DNA of 64,000 nt from Hymenobacter caeli (lineage in GTDB: Bacteria; Bacteroidota; Bacteroidia; Cytophagales; Hymenobacteraceae). Positions 52,765-62,452 of the stretch are shown here, one piece after another; position 1 is the first letter of the stretch; the number at the start of each line of letters is the position of its first letter. The stretch is taken from NCBI RefSeq assembly GCF_013294115.1, contig NZ_JABSNP010000015.1:62001-126000 (forward strand), read 5' to 3'. Both the position numbers and the translations under genes were made by a program. The notes beneath the pieces are model-generated. The model was not told the DNA's origin, ran no database searches, and saw nothing but the letters and a program-made list of their open reading frames with translations.

Positions 52765-54861
52765 CTATTTCCTGCCCGCCACCCGCAGCACCGTGAAGGA
52801 GTTGGGGGCCAGGGTATAGCTCACCACGGAGCCGCTCACGGCGAAAGTCGATTCCTGCGGGGCGAGCTTTTGGGGCTCTTTGAGGCTGTTCTGGGTTTGC
52901 AGGTCGGCGCTGGCCATCACCTGGGCGCGGCCGGTTTTGCCCAGCTTTTTGGCCCCGGCCAGGTCGATTTTCACTGCGCGCGGGCTGGTCGAGTAGTTCA
53001 CCAGCTTCACCACCACGTCGCCGGCCTTGTCGTCGGCCACGGCGCTGGCGAAGAGGTTGTCGGTGCCGTTTTTGGCGCCGCCGGGCAGGGCCACGGGCAG
53101 CACGCGGGTGCCCTTGTTGAGGGCGTACATTTTCTGCACGTAGTAGCTCGGCGAGCCGTAGGAGTTCAGGTTGTCGAACCAAATCATGTCGGGCGTCCAC
53201 TGCCAGGCGTCCACGTGGGCGAAGAGCGGGGCGTAGGAGGCCATGCCCACCACGTCGGCGTTGCGCTCCAGGCCGGTCATGAAGGCGGCTTCGGAGAGGG
53301 CGCAGTCCCAGGTGTTGCGGTTTTCGGGGCTGGCGATGGCCACGCTCTGAGCGGCGTACTCGCCGGCGAAGATTTTGGGCCCCGTGCGGGCATATTTATC
53401 GTAGCGGTCGGCGTGCTGGCGGAACCACTCGGGCTTGGCGTAGTAGTGCTCGTCCACGTACTCGGCCTTCAGCTCGGCGAGGCGCTTGCTGGCGGTGTCG
53501 AACAGCGGGCCGTCGGGGCTGGGGCCCGCGCTGCTCACGATTTCAATGGCGGGGTACTTGGCCTTCAAGGCTTTGGCAAACAGCTCGTAGCGCTCCAGGT
53601 ACTGGGGCCCCCACTGCTCGTTGCCGATGCCGAGCATCTTCAGGTGGAAGGGCGCGGGGTGGCCCATGGCCACGCGCTTGGCACCCCAGGGGCTGCTGGC
53701 CGGGCCGTTGGCGAATTCCACCAGGTCCAGCGCGTCCTGGATAAAGGTTTGCAGCGTTGGGGCGTCGTCGGCCGCCGCCGGGGTGGCGTTGGGGCCCTTG
53801 GCGGCAGTTATTGGGCCGATGGGGGCCAGCTCGGCCGAGTTGAACTGGCAGGCCATGCCCACGTTGAGGATGGGCAGGGGCTCGGCCCCGATGTCTTCGG
53901 CCAGCTGGAAATACTCAAAAAAGCCCAGCCCGAACGACTGGTAGTAGTCGGGCGTGAATTTGTGGAGGAACTCCGTGTTCCAGCGGTTCACGAGCGAGGG
54001 GCGGGCGGCCACCTCGCCGATGGTTTCCTTCCACTGGTAGCGCTGGGCCAGGGTGCGGCCCTCCACGATGCAGCCGCCGGGGAAGCGCAGGAAGCCGGGC
54101 TGCATGTCCTTGAGCAGCTGCACGAGGTCGGGGCGCAGGCCGTTTTCGCGCTTCATCCAGGTGTCTTTCGGGTAGAGCGAGGCCACGTCGAGGTCCACGG
54201 TGCCGGTGCCGTCCACGGTCAGCTTGAGGCGGGCCTTGGCGAAGGTGGCCGAGGGCTTGAGCACGACGCTGTACTTTTTCCACTCGCCGGTGAGGCCCGT
54301 GATTTGGGCCTGGGCCAGGGCCGCGCCCGAGTCGGGCGTCTCGGGGCCGTCCTTGCGGGGCCCGGGCTGCTCCAGCGTCACGCGCAGGCCCGTGATGCTG
54401 CCGGGGCCCCGCCGGGCGTAGACGGAGAACGTGTATTCCGCCCCTTCCTTCACGCCCATGCCCCGGAAGCCTTCGTTCACGAAGCCCGCCTCCGGCCCGC
54501 CGGTTTTGGTGCTCAAGCGCAGGAAGTGGTTGTTGGTGGGCCCGATGGGCCCGTCGGTGAGCACCACGTAGCTTTCGAGCGCCGCGCCGCCGCGCAGGGC
54601 CTTCCAGCCCAGCAGGTGGTCGTCGGTTTCAAACGACTTGTTCTTCACCAGCTCGGGGTACAGGCCCCCGTCGGCGGCGAAGTTGATGTCCTCGAAAAAC
54701 AGGCCGTACATGTTCTTATTCACAGCCGCGCCGGGCCGGTTCACCTGCACGGTGAGGGCCACGGGGGCGGCGGTTTGGGCCCCGGCGGGGCCCCCGGCGA
54801 GGGCCCCGAGCAGGGCCAGGGCGGGGGCAAGTACGGCGGTTGTGGCGGTGGGAATTCGCAT
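52765..54861 (-). CDS. GH51 alpha-L-arabinofuranosidase
   Basis: A 698-residue exported exo-enzyme that removes terminal alpha-arabinofuranose. After the signal peptide come NKNMYGLFFEDINFAADGGL (family N-terminus) and a carbohydrate-binding-like insert (about 100-215). Then the TIM barrel has FLRFPGGCIVEGRTL, LGIGNEQWGPQYLERYELFA (acid/base Glu in the NE pair) and YVDEHYYAKPEWF (nucleophile Glu). It ends in a beta-sandwich. It completes the arabinan degradation set by converting GH43 products to free arabinose. Confidence 0.93.
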   Translation of the reverse strand: MRIPTATTAVLAPALALLGALAGGPAGAQTAAPVALTVQVNRPGAAVNKNMYGLFFEDINFAADGGLYPELVKNKSFETDDHLLGWKALRGGAALESYVVLTDGPIGPTNNHFLRLSTKTGGPEAGFVNEGFRGMGVKEGAEYTFSVYARRGPGSITGLRVTLEQPGPRKDGPETPDSGAALAQAQITGLTGEWKKYSVVLKPSATFAKARLKLTVDGTGTVDLDVASLYPKDTWMKRENGLRPDLVQLLKDMQPGFLRFPGGCIVEGRTLAQRYQWKETIGEVAARPSLVNRWNTEFLHKFTPDYYQSFGLGFFEYFQLAEDIGAEPLPILNVGMACQFNSAELAPIGPITAAKGPNATPAAADDAPTLQTFIQDALDLVEFANGPASSPWGAKRVAMGHPAPFHLKMLGIGNEQWGPQYLERYELFAKALKAKYPAIEIVSSAGPSPDGPLFDTASKRLAELKAEYVDEHYYAKPEWFRQHADRYDKYARTGPKIFAGEYAAQSVAIASPENRNTWDCALSEAAFMTGLERNADVVGMASYAPLFAHVDAWQWTPDMIWFDNLNSYGSPSYYVQKMYALNKGTRVLPVALPGGAKNGTDNLFASAVADDKAGDVVVKLVNYSTSPRAVKIDLAGAKKLGKTGRAQVMASADLQTQNSLKEPQKLAPQESTFAVSGSVVSYTLAPNSFTVLRVAGRK

Positions 54862-54921
54862 GATTGGGGGCGGAAATAGTATTAATTATTGATATTAGGC
54901 AGTGCTAGGTCGCCCTGTGGG

Positions 54922-55051
54922 AACCTCACCCCCTAGCCCCCTCTCCAAAAAAGAGGGGGGACTAATTTTTAGCCTTGAGGCCTAGAAATTAGTTTTTAGA
55001 GCTAGAACTAGTCCCCCCTCTTTTTTGGAGAGGGGGCTAGGGGGTGAGGTT
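54922..55051. repeat. Palindromic repeat element (family A, copy 2)
   Basis: Outer arms AACCTCACCCCCTAGCCCCC and its complement, with nested CCCTCTCCAAAAAAGAGGGG hairpins and a different centre from copy 1. About 130 bp, between the GH51 and symporter genes. Confidence 0.92.
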
Positions 55052-55095
55052 GCCCAAGGGCAACCCAGCGCTGCGTAACATCACTTATTAAGAGC

Positions 55096-55110
55096 TTAGG
55101 GGGTGAGGTT
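55096..55110. repeat. Isolated end of a family A repeat
   Basis: TTAGGGGGTGAGGTT matches the outer 15 bases of the family A right arm with one substitution. It lies immediately beyond the symporter stop, 45 bases from copy 2, and looks like a truncated second insertion. Confidence 0.6.
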
Positions 55111-56811
55111 TTACCAGAACTTGGTGTAGAGCGCCGTGATGAGCAGCAGCGTGATGACGATGAGCGTGAGCGTCTGCCGGCTTACGCGGAACAGGCCGGG
55201 CTGCAGCTCAATGGCCTTGGCGCTGACGGCCGGGCCGGCCAGGCTGATGCCCACCATGAGGGCCATGGTGAAGGCAAACGAGAGGCCCATGCAAATCAGG
55301 AACGGGATTTCGTAGCCGCCGTGGCCGTTCGGGAAGGCCGTGTAGAGGAGGGTTTCGTGGCCCAGCACGCTGGGCGCGTAGTTGTTGAAAAACACCGACA
55401 TCACGAAGCCCGCCAGCACGCCCACAATGGCCGCCGGGGCCGTGGTGCGCTTCCAGAACAGGCCCAGCAGGAAGATAGCCAGGATGCCGGGCGAGATGAA
55501 GCCCGTGTACTTCTGGATGAACTGGAAGCCGCCCTCGCCGCCGATGCCCAGCAAGTCTTTCCACGTCAGGCCGATGCTGATGACGATGGCGGCCAAAATG
55601 GTGAGGCGGCCCACCCACACCTGCCGCTTCTCGGTGGCCTCCGGGGCCAGGTAGCGCTTGTAGATGTCGAGGGTGAAGATGGTCGAAATCGAGTTCACCT
55701 TGCCCGCCAGCGAGGCCACGATGGCCGCCGTGAGGGCCGCCATGCTCAGGCCCTTGAGGCCGTTGGGCAGAAAGGTGAGGATGGCCGAGTAGGCGTTGTC
55801 GGAGTTGAAGGCGCCGGTGCTCGACATTTCGGCCTGCAAGCTGCCGTTTTTATACAGCACATAGGCCGCGATGCCGGGCAGCATCACGATGACCGGCATC
55901 ATCAGCTTGAGCATGCCGGCGAACAGGATGCCGGTGCGGGCGGTGTGCAAATCGGCCCCCAGGGCCCGCTGGGTAATGTACTGGTTACAACCCCAGTAGT
56001 TGAGGTTCACGATCCACTGCCCGGCCAAATACATGGCGATGCCGGGCAGCGACAGGTACTTGTCGACGTCGACCTGCGGGGTGGCCGCCGTGGGCTTCGG
56101 AAAGATCATGTGGAAGTGGTCGCCGGCGTTGGCTATCAGCGCGTTGAAGCCGGAGAGGGCCCCGCCGCCGAGACCGAACTTGGTGCTCACCAGGGTGAGG
56201 GAAATGTAGGTCGTGACCAAGCCCCCAATCACCAGCACCACTACCTGCACCACGTCGGTGTAGCCCACCACCTTCATGCCGCCGATAGAGATGAGCAGCG
56301 CAAACAGGGCCAGCAGAATGATGATGACGTGGAACGAGTCGCCGCCCACTAAGTTGCTCAGCGCCAGGGCACCCAGGTACAGAATCGAGGTCAGGTTGAC
56401 CAGCACGTACAAAAAGAGCCAGAAGATGCTCATAATCAGGCTCAGCGTGGAGTTGTAGCGCTGCTCCAGAAACTGCGGCATCGTGAAAATCTTCTCCTTC
56501 AAAAACACCGGCATGAAAAACACGGCCACGATGATGAGCACAATGGCCGCCACCCACTCGTAGGCCGCCACCGCCACGCCCACCTTAAAGCCCGAGCCCG
56601 ACATGCCAATGAACTGCTCAGCCGAAATATTCGAGGCAATCATGGATGCCCCGATGGCCCACCACGTCAGCGAGCCCTCGGCCAGGAAGTAGTCTTTGGT
56701 GCTCTGCTCGGTCTTTTTCTTGCTCCGGTAGATGTAGTAGCCGTAAGCCGACACGCCGACCAGGTAAACCAGGAAAACCAGGATATCGAGCGTGGTAAGG
56801 TGGTTGCGCAT
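55111..56811 (-). CDS. Sodium/solute symporter (SSS) family sugar transporter
   Basis: A 566-residue inner-membrane symporter starting MRNHLTTLDILVFLVYLVGV, with about 14 hydrophobic segments. SSS motifs: STKDYFLAEGSLTWWAIGAS, MIASNISAEQFIGMSG, GCNQYITQRALGA, and AALTAAIVASLAGKVNSIST for the sodium site. Lying between arabinan hydrolases and araA, it is presumably the arabinose importer, as no other candidate is in the locus. The upstream extension MERGLGGEVP... is translated repeat A and not part of the protein. Confidence 0.92.
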   Translation of the reverse strand: MRNHLTTLDILVFLVYLVGVSAYGYYIYRSKKKTEQSTKDYFLAEGSLTWWAIGASMIASNISAEQFIGMSGSGFKVGVAVAAYEWVAAIVLIIVAVFFMPVFLKEKIFTMPQFLEQRYNSTLSLIMSIFWLFLYVLVNLTSILYLGALALSNLVGGDSFHVIIILLALFALLISIGGMKVVGYTDVVQVVVLVIGGLVTTYISLTLVSTKFGLGGGALSGFNALIANAGDHFHMIFPKPTAATPQVDVDKYLSLPGIAMYLAGQWIVNLNYWGCNQYITQRALGADLHTARTGILFAGMLKLMMPVIVMLPGIAAYVLYKNGSLQAEMSSTGAFNSDNAYSAILTFLPNGLKGLSMAALTAAIVASLAGKVNSISTIFTLDIYKRYLAPEATEKRQVWVGRLTILAAIVISIGLTWKDLLGIGGEGGFQFIQKYTGFISPGILAIFLLGLFWKRTTAPAAIVGVLAGFVMSVFFNNYAPSVLGHETLLYTAFPNGHGGYEIPFLICMGLSFAFTMALMVGISLAGPAVSAKAIELQPGLFRVSRQTLTLIVITLLLITALYTKFW

Positions 56812-56847
56812 GCAGGAAGTGGGTGGGAATTTAAAGAAGGTTGTCGG

Positions 56848-56978
56848 GCGGGGAACCTCACCCCCTAGCCCCCTCTCCAAAAGAGAGGGGGGACTAGTTT
56901 TTAGTCTTAGTCTCTAGAAGCTAGAACTAGCGCTAGTTCCCCCTCTTTTTTGGAGAGGGGGCTAGGGGGTCAGGTTCC
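56848..56978. repeat. 131-bp palindromic repeat element (family A, copy 3)
   Basis: Begins GGGGAACCTCACCCCCTAGC and ends with its near-exact complement (one change, GTCAGG for GTGAGG). Same total length as copy 1 and an internal AGAACTAGCGCTAGTT also seen in part there. It lies between araA and the symporter, 10 bases after the araA stop. Confidence 0.92.
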
Positions 56979-56988
56979 CCAGGAGGGG

Positions 56989-58476
56989 CTAGCCCCGGAA
57001 GGCGACTTCGTTGTAGCGCAGCTCGTTTTTAAACGTCCGCAGCTTGGTGTCGGCGTCGATAATCACGAACTCGATGCCGGCCATTTCGGCGAAGTCTTCG
57101 AGGTACTCGGCGGTCAGGTTTTGGCTGTAGCCGGTGTGGTGGGCCCCGCCGGCCAGGATCCAGGCGGCGGCGCCGGTGGCCAGGTCGGGCTGCACCTGCC
57201 AGAGCACGCGGGCCACGGGCAGGTTAGGCAGGTCCTGCTCGGCTTTCACGGCCGTCACTTCATTCACAATCATGCGAAAGCGGTTGCCCAGGTCGATGAT
57301 GGTGGCGTTCAGGGCCGGGCCGGCGGGGCAGTTGAACACCAGGCGCACGGGGTCCTCCTTGCCACCGATGCCCAGCGGGTGCACCTCGGCGCGCACCTTG
57401 CCTTCGGCAATGCTGGGGCAGATTTCGAGCATGTGCGAGCCCAGCACCAGGTTGTTGTCGGGCGCGAAGTGGTAGGTGTAGTCCTCCATGAAGGAGTTGC
57501 CGCCGGGCAGGCCCGCGCCCATTACCTTCATGGCCCGCACGAGGGCCGCCGTTTTCCAGTCGCCCTCGCCGCCGAAGCCGTAGCCGTCGGCCATCAGGCG
57601 CTGGGTGGCAATGCCGGGCAGCTGCTTCATGCCGTGCAGGTCCTCGAACGTGTCGGTGAAGCCCTTGGCGTTTTTGCTGGTCAGGAACTGGCGCATGCCG
57701 GCCTCGATGCGGGCGGCGTCGCGCAGGCTTTCGCGCTGGGGGCCCCCGGCCAGCAGGCCGTCGGCCAGCTCGTACTCCTTTTCGTAGGTCGCCACCAGCT
57801 CGTCCACCTGCGCCTCGGTCACGGCGTTCACTACCGCCACCAGGTCGCCGATGCCGTAGGTGTTTACTTCGTAGCCAAACTTGATTTCGGCCTCTACCTT
57901 GTCGCCCTCGGTCACGGCCACGTAGCGCATGTTGTCGCCGAAGCGCACGAAGTGGGCCCCCTGCCAATCGGCCCAGGCGCAGGCCACGCGGCTCCAGATG
58001 CTGAGGCGCTCGTGCACGTCGGCGCTCTGCCAGTGGCCCACTATTACCTTGCGGTTCAGGCGCATGCGCGTGCCGATGAAGCCAAACTCCCGGTCGCCGT
58101 GCGCCGATTGGTTGGTATTCATGAAGTCCATGTCGATGTCGGCCCACGGAATGTCGCGGTTGAACTGGGTGTGCAGGTGGGCCAGCGGCTTCTGCAAAAT
58201 CTTCAGGCCGTTGATCCACATCTTGGCCGGCGAGAAGGTGTGCATCCAGGCAATGAGGCCCACGCAATTCTCCGTGGTGTTGGCCTCCTGCATCAGCTTG
58301 TAAATCTCGGCGGGGCCCGTCAGCACGGGCTTGTACACGATTTTGATGGGCAGCTTGGTGCCAAACTCCGCGGCCAGCTGCTGCGAGTGCTGGGCCACCT
58401 GCTCCAGGGTTTCGGGCCCGTAGAGGTGCTGGCTGCCGGTGATGAACCAGGCTTCGTAATGCGAAATGTCAATCAT
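56989..58476 (-). CDS. araA: L-arabinose isomerase
   Basis: A 495-residue cytoplasmic enzyme converting L-arabinose to L-ribulose. Motifs: [18 protein letters not shown] at the N-terminus, [53 protein letters not shown] (active-site Glu) and [10 protein letters not shown] (second Glu), ending with [20 protein letters not shown]. Length matches E. coli AraA (500). Downstream of araD, separated from it by a palindromic repeat. Confidence 0.97.
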   Translation of the reverse strand: MIDISHYEAWFITGSQHLYGPETLEQVAQHSQQLAAEFGTKLPIKIVYKPVLTGPAEIYKLMQEANTTENCVGLIAWMHTFSPAKMWINGLKILQKPLAHLHTQFNRDIPWADIDMDFMNTNQSAHGDREFGFIGTRMRLNRKVIVGHWQSADVHERLSIWSRVACAWADWQGAHFVRFGDNMRYVAVTEGDKVEAEIKFGYEVNTYGIGDLVAVVNAVTEAQVDELVATYEKEYELADGLLAGGPQRESLRDAARIEAGMRQFLTSKNAKGFTDTFEDLHGMKQLPGIATQRLMADGYGFGGEGDWKTAALVRAMKVMGAGLPGGNSFMEDYTYHFAPDNNLVLGSHMLEICPSIAEGKVRAEVHPLGIGGKEDPVRLVFNCPAGPALNATIIDLGNRFRMIVNEVTAVKAEQDLPNLPVARVLWQVQPDLATGAAAWILAGGAHHTGYSQNLTAEYLEDFAEMAGIEFVIIDADTKLRTFKNELRYNEVAFRG

Positions 58477-58482
58477 GATTTT

Positions 58483-58601
58483 TAGCTGTTAGCTGACGGC
58501 TATTAGCTGTTAGCTTTTTTTGTTCAATGGAAAAGCGGGGACATACAGACGGAGAAGTATTGGCAAAAAGCTAGCAGCTAACAGCCAGTAGCTAACAGCT
58601 A
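58483..58601. repeat. TAGCTGTTAGCT palindromic repeat (family E)
   Basis: Imperfect 33-base inverted arms 58483-58515 and 58569-58601, each made of repeated TAGCTGTTAGCT-like units. The AT-rich composition is unlike the flanking genes. It separates araD from araA. Confidence 0.85.
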
Positions 58602-58605
58602 AGAC

Positions 58606-59304
58606 TCACTGTCCGTAGTAGGAATTTACGCCGTGCTTGCGCTCGTAGTGTTTTTTAATCAACGCGTCTTTGAGGCGGGGCACGTCGGCGCGCAGCGTGG
58701 TGGTGAGGTAGGCCATGCGGGCCACTTCTTCGAGCACGGCGCTGTTGTACACCGCTTTGCTCACGGTGGGGCCCCAGGTGAAGGGGGCGTGGTTGGCCAG
58801 CAGCACCATTTCCACCTCGTCGGGCGCGAGGCCCCGCTGCGCGAACTCGTTCATGATCTGCCAGCCGGTTTCGTGCTCGTAGTCGCCGGCAATCATGGCG
58901 TCGGCCATCGGCGGGGCGCAGGGCACGTCGGCCGTGAGGTGGTCGGCGTGGGTGGTGCCCAGCACCGGAATGTCGAGCTGCGCCTGGGCCCACGCGGTGG
59001 CGTAGGTGCTGTGCGTGTGCACGATGCCCCCAATGTGCGCCCAGTGCTTGTAGAGCACGGCGTGGGTTTTGGTGTCCGACGAGGGCCGCTTCTCCCCTTC
59101 CACCACGCGATTGTCGAAGTCCACGATTACGATGTCGTCCGGCCGCAGCTCGTCGTAGGGCACGCCGCTGGGCTTGATGGCGAACACCTGGTTAGCGCGG
59201 TCCACCACGCTGGCGTTGCCGAAGGTGAAGAGCACGAGGCCGAGCTTGGGCAGCTGCATGTTGGCGTCGTAGCACACCTGTTTCAGGGCTTGGTACTGGC
59301 TCAT
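58606..59304 (-). CDS. araD: L-ribulose-5-phosphate 4-epimerase
   Basis: A 232-residue class II aldolase-family enzyme making D-xylulose 5-phosphate. Motifs: LVLFTFGNASVVDR, FAIKPSGVPYDELRPDDIVI, SSDTKTHAVLYKHWAHIGGIVHTHSTYAT (zinc His pair) and GTTHADH. C-terminally it has LANHAPFTWGPTVSKAVYN and HYERKHGVNSYYGQ. Length equals E. coli AraD (231). Its ATG overlaps the araB stop by 4 bases (ATGA), so translation is coupled to araB. Confidence 0.97.
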   Translation of the reverse strand: MSQYQALKQVCYDANMQLPKLGLVLFTFGNASVVDRANQVFAIKPSGVPYDELRPDDIVIVDFDNRVVEGEKRPSSDTKTHAVLYKHWAHIGGIVHTHSTYATAWAQAQLDIPVLGTTHADHLTADVPCAPPMADAMIAGDYEHETGWQIMNEFAQRGLAPDEVEMVLLANHAPFTWGPTVSKAVYNSAVLEEVARMAYLTTTLRADVPRLKDALIKKHYERKHGVNSYYGQ

Positions 59305-61019
59305 GCGGCGGTAATGGCTTGCGTTTCGGTTTCCGCCACGGGCGCGGCCGGGCCGGTCGTGGCGGCTTCTACAAACTGGCCCAGGGCCTGGTACTGGGCG
59401 TAGCGGGCGGCGTAATCGGCCACGCGGGCGGGGTTGGGGGCATAGGTTTCGGCAAAGCCGCTGCCCATCGCCTTTTGGGCCGTGAGCACGTCGGGCTGCG
59501 CACCGGCGGCCACGGCCGCGTACATGGCCGCGCCCAGGGCCGGGGCCTGCTCCGACACCGCGATTTTGATGGGCCGGTCGAGCACGTCGGCCAGGGTCTG
59601 CATCACGAAAGCCGACTTCTTGGCCACGCCGCCGATGCCAATCACCTGCTTGATGGGAATGCCTTCCTGCTCAAACCGCTCCACAATCTGCTTCGAGCCG
59701 TAGCAGATGGCCTCCACCAGGGCCCGGAAAATCTGGGGGGCCGAGGTGCCCATCGTCAGGTTCGTCAGGGCCCCTTTCAGGGCCTGGTTGGCGTCGGGGG
59801 TGCGCCGGCCGTTCACCCAGTCTAGGGCCAGCACGTGGCTTTCGGCGGGGTCCACGGCGGCGGCGGCCTCGGTGAGGCGGCGCAGCAGGTTGTCGCTCAG
59901 TTCCTGGCGCAGGGCCCCCAGCTGCTCGGCGCTGAGCACCTTCGATTCCGTCAGGCCGGCCTGCAAGGGCCACTCCAACATGTTGCGGAACCAGGCCAGC
60001 AGGTCGCCGAAGGCCGATTGGCCGGCCTCCAGCCCCAGCATCCCGGGGATGACCGAGCCGTCGACCTGCCCGCAGATGCCCTGCACGAGGTGGTCGCCCA
60101 CCTCGGCGGTGGGGGCCACCACAATGTCGCAGGTGCTGGTGCCCATCACCTTCACCATCGAGTACGATTCAATTTCACCGGCCACGGCCCCGGCGTGCGC
60201 ATCGAAAGAGCCCACGGCCACTGCTGTACTGGGGCTCAGGCCTAACCGCGCGGCCCACTCGGCCGATAAATGGCCCGCCACCTCGTCGGCGGTGTACGTT
60301 TCGGTGAATAAACGATTGTGTAAACCGGCCAGCTTCGGGTCGAGGTAATCCAGGAACTGCTGCGGGGGCAAACCGCCCCAGCTCGCGTGCCACATGGCCT
60401 TGTGGCCGGCCGCGCACCGGCTCCGCTTGAAGGTGGCCAGCTCGCCGCCGGTGAGCGTCAGCGTCAGCCAGTCGCAGTGTTCCATCCACGAGTGGGCGGC
60501 CTGGGCCACGGCCGCGTCCTCGCGCACGATGTGCAGGATTTTCGCCCAGAACCACTCCGAGGAGTAGATGCCGCCTTCGTACTTGGTGTAGTCCTCGCCG
60601 CCCCAGGTGCGGGCCTTGTGGTTGATTTCGGCGGCCTCGGCCAGGGCCGTGTGGTCTTTCCAGAGCACGAACAGCGCGTTGGGGTTATCGGCGAACTCGG
60701 GCAGCAGGCCCAGGGCCACGCCCTGCGCGTTCACGGGGCCCGGCGTCGAGCCGGTGGTGTCCACGGCCAGGCCCACGATGCGGGCGGCGTCCACCTCAGC
60801 GGCCACGGCCCGCACGGTGGCTTCCAGGCCCTCGAGGTGGTCGAGCGGGTGCTGGCGGAACTGGTTTTTCTGGGGGTTGCAGTAGGCCCCGCGCTGCCAG
60901 CGCGGGTAGTAGTGCACGGCCTGGGCCACTTCGGCCCCGGTGCGGGCGTCCACCAGCAGGGCCCGCACCGAGTCGGTGCCGTAATCGACGCCGATGACGT
61001 AAGCCGGGGTTGGTTCCAA
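59301..61019 (-). CDS. araB: Ribulokinase
   Basis: A 572-residue FGGY kinase phosphorylating L-ribulose. Motifs: YVIGVDYGTDSVRALLVDA, VGLAVDTTGSTPGPVNAQG, FVLWKDHTALAEA, CAAGHKAMWH, VAVGSFDAHAGAVAGEI and the C-terminal VIGIGGVAKKSAFVMQTLAD with ALGAAMYAAVAAG. The conserved part begins at TTG 61019 (LEPTPAYVIGVD). The longer ATG start at 61148 would add 43 residues translated from a repetitive sequence. Length matches AraB (566). Overlaps araD by 4 bases. Confidence 0.95.
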   Translation of the reverse strand: MEPTPAYVIGVDYGTDSVRALLVDARTGAEVAQAVHYYPRWQRGAYCNPQKNQFRQHPLDHLEGLEATVRAVAAEVDAARIVGLAVDTTGSTPGPVNAQGVALGLLPEFADNPNALFVLWKDHTALAEAAEINHKARTWGGEDYTKYEGGIYSSEWFWAKILHIVREDAAVAQAAHSWMEHCDWLTLTLTGGELATFKRSRCAAGHKAMWHASWGGLPPQQFLDYLDPKLAGLHNRLFTETYTADEVAGHLSAEWAARLGLSPSTAVAVGSFDAHAGAVAGEIESYSMVKVMGTSTCDIVVAPTAEVGDHLVQGICGQVDGSVIPGMLGLEAGQSAFGDLLAWFRNMLEWPLQAGLTESKVLSAEQLGALRQELSDNLLRRLTEAAAAVDPAESHVLALDWVNGRRTPDANQALKGALTNLTMGTSAPQIFRALVEAICYGSKQIVERFEQEGIPIKQVIGIGGVAKKSAFVMQTLADVLDRPIKIAVSEQAPALGAAMYAAVAAGAQPDVLTAQKAMGSGFAETYAPNPARVADYAARYAQYQALGQFVEAATTGPAAPVAETETQAITAA

Positions 61020-61020
61020 T

Positions 61021-61148
61021 GGGTGAATGATTGAATGGGTGAATGAGTGAATGCGAGTGGAGCGGGCGAATGGAAGCTGCTGGACAGCAGCACGAAGGAG
61101 ACGGGCAATGCCAATAAAGGCTGCCCATTCGCTCATTCGCCCCTTCAC
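61021..61148. repeat. GAATGGGTGAATGA inverted/tandem repeat (family F)
   Basis: A left side of tandem GGTGAATGA/TTGAATGG-like units (61021-61074), a small hairpin GCTGCTGGACAGCAGC (61076-61091) and a right side GCCCATTCGCTCATTCGCCC (61123 onward) inverted to the left. It fills the gap between galM and araB. Confidence 0.7.
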
Positions 61149-61150
61149 TG

Positions 61151-62347
61151 TTATTTCCGCACCCCGAACGTGTAGGTGGTGGCGGTGTGGTAGGTTTCGC
61201 CCGGCTTCAGCTCGGTGCTCGGAAACTTGGGCTGGTTGGGCGAGTCGGGGAAGTGCTGGGTTTCGAGGCAGAAGCCGGCGTGCTGGCCGTACACGGTGCC
61301 GCTGTGGCCGGTGAGGGTGCCGTCGAGGAAGTTGCCGGTGTAGAACTGCACGCCGGGCTGGTCGGTGGTCACTTCCAGGGTGCGGCCCGAGGCGGGGTCA
61401 TAGACGGTGGCGGCGGGGTGCTGGCCGGTGGCCTGGTTCAGCACCCAGTTGTGGTCGTAGCCGCCGGGCACCTGCGCAATCCGCTCGCCGATGGCGTGGG
61501 GCGTAGTAAAATCAAACGGCGTGCCCTTGACGGGGCGCAGCTCGCCGGTAGGTATCAGGGTGGCGTCCACCACGGTGTAGTGGTCGGCGGGCAGCGTTAC
61601 TTCGTGGGCCAGCACGTCCTTGCTCTGGCCCAGGGCCAGGTTGAAGTAGGCGTGGTTGGTGAGGTTGAGCACCGTGGGCTTGTCGGTGGTGGCGGTGTAG
61701 TCGATGCGCAGGGCGTTGGCGTCGGTGAGGGTGTACACCACCGTCACGTCGAGGGTGCCGGGGTAGCCTTCCTCGCCGTCCTGGCTCAGGTAGTGCAGCG
61801 TCAGGCTCTGGCCGTCGGTGGCGCGGGCGGGCGTGGCGGCCCACAGTTTGTGGTTGAAGCCGTCCTTGCCGCCGTGCAGCGAGTTGGGCCCGTTGTTGGT
61901 GGGGAGGGTGTACGTTTTGCCTTCCAGGACAAATTTGCCGCCCTTGATGCGGTTGCCGTAGCGCCCGATGAGGGCCCCGAAGTAGGGGTTCGACTTCACG
62001 AACGCCGGGCTCAGATAGCCGCTCAGTTCATCGAAGCCCAGCACCACGTCGCCCACTTTCCCGTCCTTATCGGGCACCCGGATGCCGGTAATCGTGCCCC
62101 CGTAGGTGCTGATGGTCACCACCATGCCGTGGGCGTTGGTGAGGGTGAAGAGACGGGCTTCGGTGCCGTCGGGGGTTTTGCCAAAGGCAGCGGACGTGGG
62201 CATGGGGGCAGAAGGGGTGCGAACGGAATCGGAAGCGGTACCGGGGGCCTGGGCGGCCCCTTGCTGGGCGGTGGGCTGCGAATTGCAGGCGGCCAGCAGC
62301 AGCAGGCCGCCGAGGCCCCCCGCCCCGAGGCGGCGGAAATGGGTCAT
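61151..62347 (-). CDS. galM: Aldose 1-epimerase (mutarotase), lipoprotein
   Basis: A 398-residue enzyme interconverting sugar anomers. Lipoprotein signal MTHFRRLGAGGLGGLLLLAAC, so it is exported, unlike E. coli GalM. Motifs: TISTYGGTITGIRVPDKDGK, PYFGALIGRYGNRIKGGKF, NNGPNSLHGGKDGFNHKLW (catalytic His), NLTNHAYFNLALG (second His), GYDHNW and the C-terminal FCLETQHFPDSPNQPKFPST with the catalytic Glu. In this cluster it probably equilibrates arabinose released in the periplasm before uptake. Confidence 0.93.
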   Translation of the reverse strand: MTHFRRLGAGGLGGLLLLAACNSQPTAQQGAAQAPGTASDSVRTPSAPMPTSAAFGKTPDGTEARLFTLTNAHGMVVTISTYGGTITGIRVPDKDGKVGDVVLGFDELSGYLSPAFVKSNPYFGALIGRYGNRIKGGKFVLEGKTYTLPTNNGPNSLHGGKDGFNHKLWAATPARATDGQSLTLHYLSQDGEEGYPGTLDVTVVYTLTDANALRIDYTATTDKPTVLNLTNHAYFNLALGQSKDVLAHEVTLPADHYTVVDATLIPTGELRPVKGTPFDFTTPHAIGERIAQVPGGYDHNWVLNQATGQHPAATVYDPASGRTLEVTTDQPGVQFYTGNFLDGTLTGHSGTVYGQHAGFCLETQHFPDSPNQPKFPSTELKPGETYHTATTYTFGVRK

Positions 62348-62452
62348 GGAAGGAGCGGAAGTGAGGTAAACAACGGCGGGCCCGGGGCCCAAAACAACGG
62401 CTTTTTTTCTACAACGCGGCGGCCCGCCGCGCCGGGGCCCCGCGTGCGCCAG

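Noticed and set aside
46847..58601. CRISPR array
   Set aside because: Repeats are single inverted pairs of different families, not regularly spaced direct repeats, and no cas genes are present.
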